DNA of 64,000 nucleotides from Saccharophagus degradans 2-40 (GTDB taxonomy: Bacteria; Pseudomonadota; Gammaproteobacteria; Pseudomonadales; Cellvibrionaceae). This document shows positions 61,473 through 64,000 of this stretch, piece after piece. The DNA lies in assembly GCF_000013665.1 (NCBI RefSeq), contig NC_007912.1, forward strand, positions 3,403,501-3,467,500, given 5' to 3'. Under the pieces are notes generated by a model. The model saw only the letters and a list, made by a program, of their open reading frames with translations, ran no database searches and had not been told where the DNA came from. Both the position numbers and the translations under genes were made by a program. Within the stretch, counting starts at the first letter, position 1, and each line of letters begins with the position of its first letter.

Positions 61473-63146
61473 ATGCTTACCCACCTGCATATCAGTGACT
61501 TCACCCTTGTTGATACGCTCGATCTTGAACTGCAACCAGGCCTTACCACCGTTACCGGCGAGACCGGCGCGGGTAAATCTATCACCCTAGACGCCCTTGC
61601 CTTGGCCCTTGGCGACCGAGCCGACGCAGATAAAGTGCGCCCCGGCGCTAAAAAAGCCGATATACACGCAAGCTTTTGCTTAAAGGCCCTACCCTTTGCT
61701 CGCAAGCAACTCGAAGAGCAAGACCTAGACCAAGGCGACGAATGTATATTGCGACGTGTCGTTACCTCCGAAGGCAGGTCACGCGCCTACATAAATGGCC
61801 ACACGGTTACTCTGCAGCAGCTGCGCAGCTTTGGCGAAAGCCTTATTGATATTCACAGCCAGCACGAACACCAATCGCTGCTAAAAACCAGCACCCACCG
61901 CCGCTTATTGGACGATTTTGGTGGCAATGAAAATTTGGTTAAGCAAATAAAAGCCGCTTTTAACCAATGGCACACAGCCAATCAAACCCTTGAACAGGTG
62001 CGCAACAACAGCGAAGAAATTAACGCGCGCTTTCAATTACTGCGCTACCAAGTAGAAGAGCTAGACCAATTAGATTTACAAGAGGGCGAGCTTGAGGCAC
62101 TCGAAGAAGAACAGAAAACGCTCGCTAACTCAGAAGAAATTCAACAGGGCTGCCAACAAGTTAGCGCACTGTGCAGTGACGATGAACAAGGCTTAAACGC
62201 GGCCTTACACCAAGCTATACACATACTAAGTAAACTGCCGGGCAAGTCTAAGCATTTAGAAGAAGCCGAAAGCTTGTTTCGCAGTGCAAGCATCCACGTA
62301 GAGGAAGCCCAACGCGAAATAGACCACCACACCGACAGCATAGAAGACGATGCATCGCGCCTGCCTGAAGTAGAAGCGCGCTTGACGGTAATATACGACA
62401 TAGCCCGCAAACACCGCATACAGCCAGAAGAACTTATTGCACTACACCAGTCACTAGCTGACGAACTTGCCAGCCTGCGCAGCGGTGACGACCAATTAGA
62501 AGCGCTTGAGCAAGAAGCCGCCCAAACCAAGGCAGAATTCGATACCTACGCAGCTAAGCTCAGCGAAAAGCGCGCGCAAGCAGCAAAGAAACTAAGCACC
62601 CAAGTAAACAAAAAACTTAAGCAGCTAGCAATGGAAAACGCCCTCTTCGATATCTCGCTGCCTGCGGCCACCACCAAACCTAATCGCCACGGCAACGAAG
62701 AGGTAGAGTTTCTTATTTCTACACACCCAGGCCAAGCACCCAAAGCACTCAGCAAAATTGCATCCGGCGGTGAGCTTTCACGCATAAGCTTAGCCATACA
62801 AGTTGTTACCGCACAAACCTCCACCACCCCCACTATGGTATTCGATGAGGTGGATGTGGGTATTGGCGGCCCCACGGGCGACATAGTTGGCCAGTTGTTG
62901 CGAGAATTAGGCGAAAAAGGCCAAGTTATTTGCGTTACTCACCTTGCCCAAGTGGCGAGTAAGGCCCACCAACACTTATATGTGAGCAAATCGGTAAGCA
63001 AAAAAGACGTGAAATCTGACGTTAGCTACTTAAGCCAAGAGCAAAAAATTGCCGAGCTTGCACGCATGATGGGTGGCGACACTGCGTCTGCACAATCGCT
63101 TGCACACGCTAAAGAGATGTTAGAACAAGCCGTGCCAGCTAGCTAA
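61473..63146 (+). CDS. recN: DNA repair protein RecN
   Basis: SMC-like ATPase acting in double-strand-break repair. The 557-residue protein has Walker A GETGAGKS at 29-36, a long coiled-coil middle (about 160-360), the ABC signature ASGGELSRISLAI and Walker B TMVFDEVDVGIGG. DNA contact and dimer regions resemble the family throughout. It is divergent from grpE with a promoter carrying an SOS-like box and convergent with fur. Confidence 0.98.
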   Translation: MLTHLHISDFTLVDTLDLELQPGLTTVTGETGAGKSITLDALALALGDRADADKVRPGAKKADIHASFCLKALPFARKQLEEQDLDQGDECILRRVVTSEGRSRAYINGHTVTLQQLRSFGESLIDIHSQHEHQSLLKTSTHRRLLDDFGGNENLVKQIKAAFNQWHTANQTLEQVRNNSEEINARFQLLRYQVEELDQLDLQEGELEALEEEQKTLANSEEIQQGCQQVSALCSDDEQGLNAALHQAIHILSKLPGKSKHLEEAESLFRSASIHVEEAQREIDHHTDSIEDDASRLPEVEARLTVIYDIARKHRIQPEELIALHQSLADELASLRSGDDQLEALEQEAAQTKAEFDTYAAKLSEKRAQAAKKLSTQVNKKLKQLAMENALFDISLPAATTKPNRHGNEEVEFLISTHPGQAPKALSKIASGGELSRISLAIQVVTAQTSTTPTMVFDEVDVGIGGPTGDIVGQLLRELGEKGQVICVTHLAQVASKAHQHLYVSKSVSKKDVKSDVSYLSQEQKIAELARMMGGDTASAQSLAHAKEMLEQAVPAS

Positions 63147-63465
63147 CAAGCAAGTGCTAACCAAACAGAACCATACAAAATAAAAAAGCTTGCAGAGTTA
63201 CCCCTACAAGCTTTCAGGCTGGTCATAAACCTGATTCTGGTATCTCAGCGAGTAAATTCTTAGGGAGGAAGATCAAAAATGCTCAATTCATGGACGAATT
63301 GAGCAAGTTATAGGGACATATTCATACGTTTTTTGAGCTTTCACCCTAAGAATTTGCGGATTTAGAAAGACTAATCTCTTCGCAAAATAATTGAGGGGTT
63401 TATCCGTAATCTGAAAGCTTACAGAGTTACCCCTGCAAGCTGTTGCAATAACACGATAATCCGCG
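63147..63465. other. Gene-free stretch with twin hairpins and nested inverted repeats
   Basis: No credible protein frame. Two 26-bp direct repeats (63187-63212 and 63416-63441, 24 of 26 identical) each form a hairpin that on the minus strand closes on a GUAA (GNRA-type) loop. Between them are nested inverted repeats: 63208-63217 with 63411-63420 (10 bp), 63225-63231 with 63397-63403 (7 bp), 63254-63265 with 63344-63355 (12 bp) and an apical hairpin 63281-63289/63296-63304 (9 bp). It may be a structured RNA in the fur 3' untranslated region or a small mobile repeat. See findings. Confidence 0.75.
63180..63214 (-). terminator. Intrinsic terminator of the fur-side transcript (left hairpin copy)
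   Basis: On the minus strand a 13-bp stem (two G-U pairs) with GUAA loop is followed by a T-rich tail, TTTATTTTG. This is the left copy of the twin hairpin and should end fur transcription about 250 bp after the stop codon. Confidence 0.75.
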
Positions 63466-63873
63466 TTACTTTTTAGGTTTTACGTAAAGCACCAAGCTGT
63501 GGCCGCTAATTTCGTAGCCATGCTCTGCAGCAATTTCTTCTTGCAGCTGTTCAATACGCTCGTTGTGGAACTCAATGACTTTGCCAGATTCAACACACAC
63601 CATATGATCGTGGTGATCACCTCTATCCAGCTCAAACACCGAATGGCCGCCATCAAAATTATGACGTTCTACCAATCCCGCACTCTCAAATTGGGTTAAC
63701 ACGCGATATACGGTGGCCAAACCAACATCTTCACCAGCTTCCAACAGGGCTTTATACACATCTTCTGCACTTAAATGTCTATCTTGGGAATTTTCCATGA
63801 TTTGCAGAATCTTAACCCTCGGAAGGGTGACTTTGAGGCCGGCTTTTCTCAACTCTTGATTTTCTATCGCCAT
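63466..63873 (-). CDS. fur: Ferric uptake regulator Fur
   Basis: Iron-dependent repressor. The 135-residue protein has an N-terminal winged helix (LKVTLPRVKILQIM, then DVGLATVYRVLTQFE) and a metal-binding dimer domain with HHDHM at 87-91. The CxxC typical of E. coli Fur is reduced to Cys93-x2-Ser96, as I recall for Pseudomonas Fur. ATG start with AGGAG seven bases upstream. A plausible promoter, TTTCCG-N17-GATAAT (63917-63945), lies between fur and the divergent bamE. Confidence 0.98.
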   Translation of the reverse strand: MAIENQELRKAGLKVTLPRVKILQIMENSQDRHLSAEDVYKALLEAGEDVGLATVYRVLTQFESAGLVERHNFDGGHSVFELDRGDHHDHMVCVESGKVIEFHNERIEQLQEEIAAEHGYEISGHSLVLYVKPKK

Positions 63874-63953
63874 TAACGCTCTCCTACAGGGCTTCTCAGG
63901 TCACTTAACAAACGGTATTATCCTTGGCTGACTCGGATTCGGAAACCCCTATA

Positions 63954-64000
63954 ATGCAAAAAGTAGTAAAAACGATAGTAATTCTATTCGCAATTGGCTC
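63954..64000 (+). CDS. bamE: Start of an outer-membrane assembly lipoprotein gene (BamE/OmlA), cut by the window edge
   Basis: Only 15 codons are visible: MQKVVKTIVILFAIG, a basic N-region and hydrophobic core typical of a lipoprotein signal. Identification relies on position, because omlA/bamE is divergent from fur in pseudomonads. The ATG overlaps a perfect TATAAT (63950-63955); if that hexamer is a working -10, the real start lies further right. Confidence 0.55.
   Translation, partial: MQKVVKTIVILFAIG

Noticed and set aside
63187-63441. CRISPR-like or attC-like reading of the 26-bp repeats
   Set aside because: Only two copies, 229 bp apart, with no regular spacers, no cas or integron genes, and no core attC motifs.

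Overview
The window reads as the chromosome of a Pseudomonas-related gammaproteobacterium. Gene content and order (gltB, a DamX-like gene, aroB, aroK and pilQPONM; mrcA, rpmE, priA; hslVU, ubiE, ubiJ, ubiB; pnp, rpsO, truB, rbfA, infB, nusA, rimP; tpiA, secG; ftsH, rlmE; greA, carB, carA, dapB; dnaJ, dnaK, grpE; recN, fur, bamE) match the Pseudomonadales/Cellvibrionales backbone. A marine polysaccharide degrader of the Cellvibrionaceae (Saccharophagus or Teredinibacter type) fits best, but that placement is inference from gene order and protein style, not from a marker search. Almost all of the window is core housekeeping DNA. No transposase, integrase, prophage or CRISPR array was seen.

Layout. 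1-12672 is a leftward block: gltB (3' end outside the window), an AAA-SPOR (DamX-like) protein, aroB, aroK and the complete pilMNOPQ type IV pilus assembly operon. mrcA (PBP1a) diverges from pilM. rpmE and priA follow. A leftward Ig-fold lipoprotein gene then stands where related genomes usually carry argS. Next come an FtsN-like SPOR gene and the heat-shock protease hslVU with a DUF971 gene, then the ubiquinone genes ubiE-ubiJ-ubiB. A MipA/OmpV outer-membrane gene lies convergent to ubiB. 26.7-36.1 kb is the leftward transcription/translation cluster initiator tRNA-rimP-nusA-infB-rbfA-truB-rpsO-pnp, with leader hairpins and intrinsic terminators between units.

36.1-40.15 kb is the main accessory stretch. 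It separates the initiator tRNA from the tpiA-secG-tRNA-Leu unit that normally sits next to it. It holds an XdhC-like gene, a MobA/MocA-like nucleotidyltransferase, a DUF523-DUF1722 protein, and a two-gene unit of a Panacea (DUF4065/SocA) protein plus a two-helix membrane protein that looks like a toxin-antitoxin pair. 40.2-46.6 kb returns to core genes (secG, tpiA, glmM, folP, ftsH, rlmE). 46.8-50.3 kb holds yhbY, then a BaeSR-type two-component system with a lipoprotein gene and a Spy-like periplasmic protein, which looks like an envelope-stress module.

50.4-61.3 kb is leftward greA, carB, carA, dapB, a DUF502 gene, dnaJ, dnaK, grpE. Sigma-32-type promoters are visible before hslV, dnaK and grpE. 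carA has a long upstream region with a promoter, a short open frame and an intrinsic terminator. recN has a sigma-70 promoter overlapped by a LexA-like box. Between convergent recN and fur lies a gene-free 320-bp stretch with two copies of a GNRA-loop hairpin bracketing nested inverted repeats. This is the most unusual piece of non-coding DNA in the window. The right edge cuts bamE.
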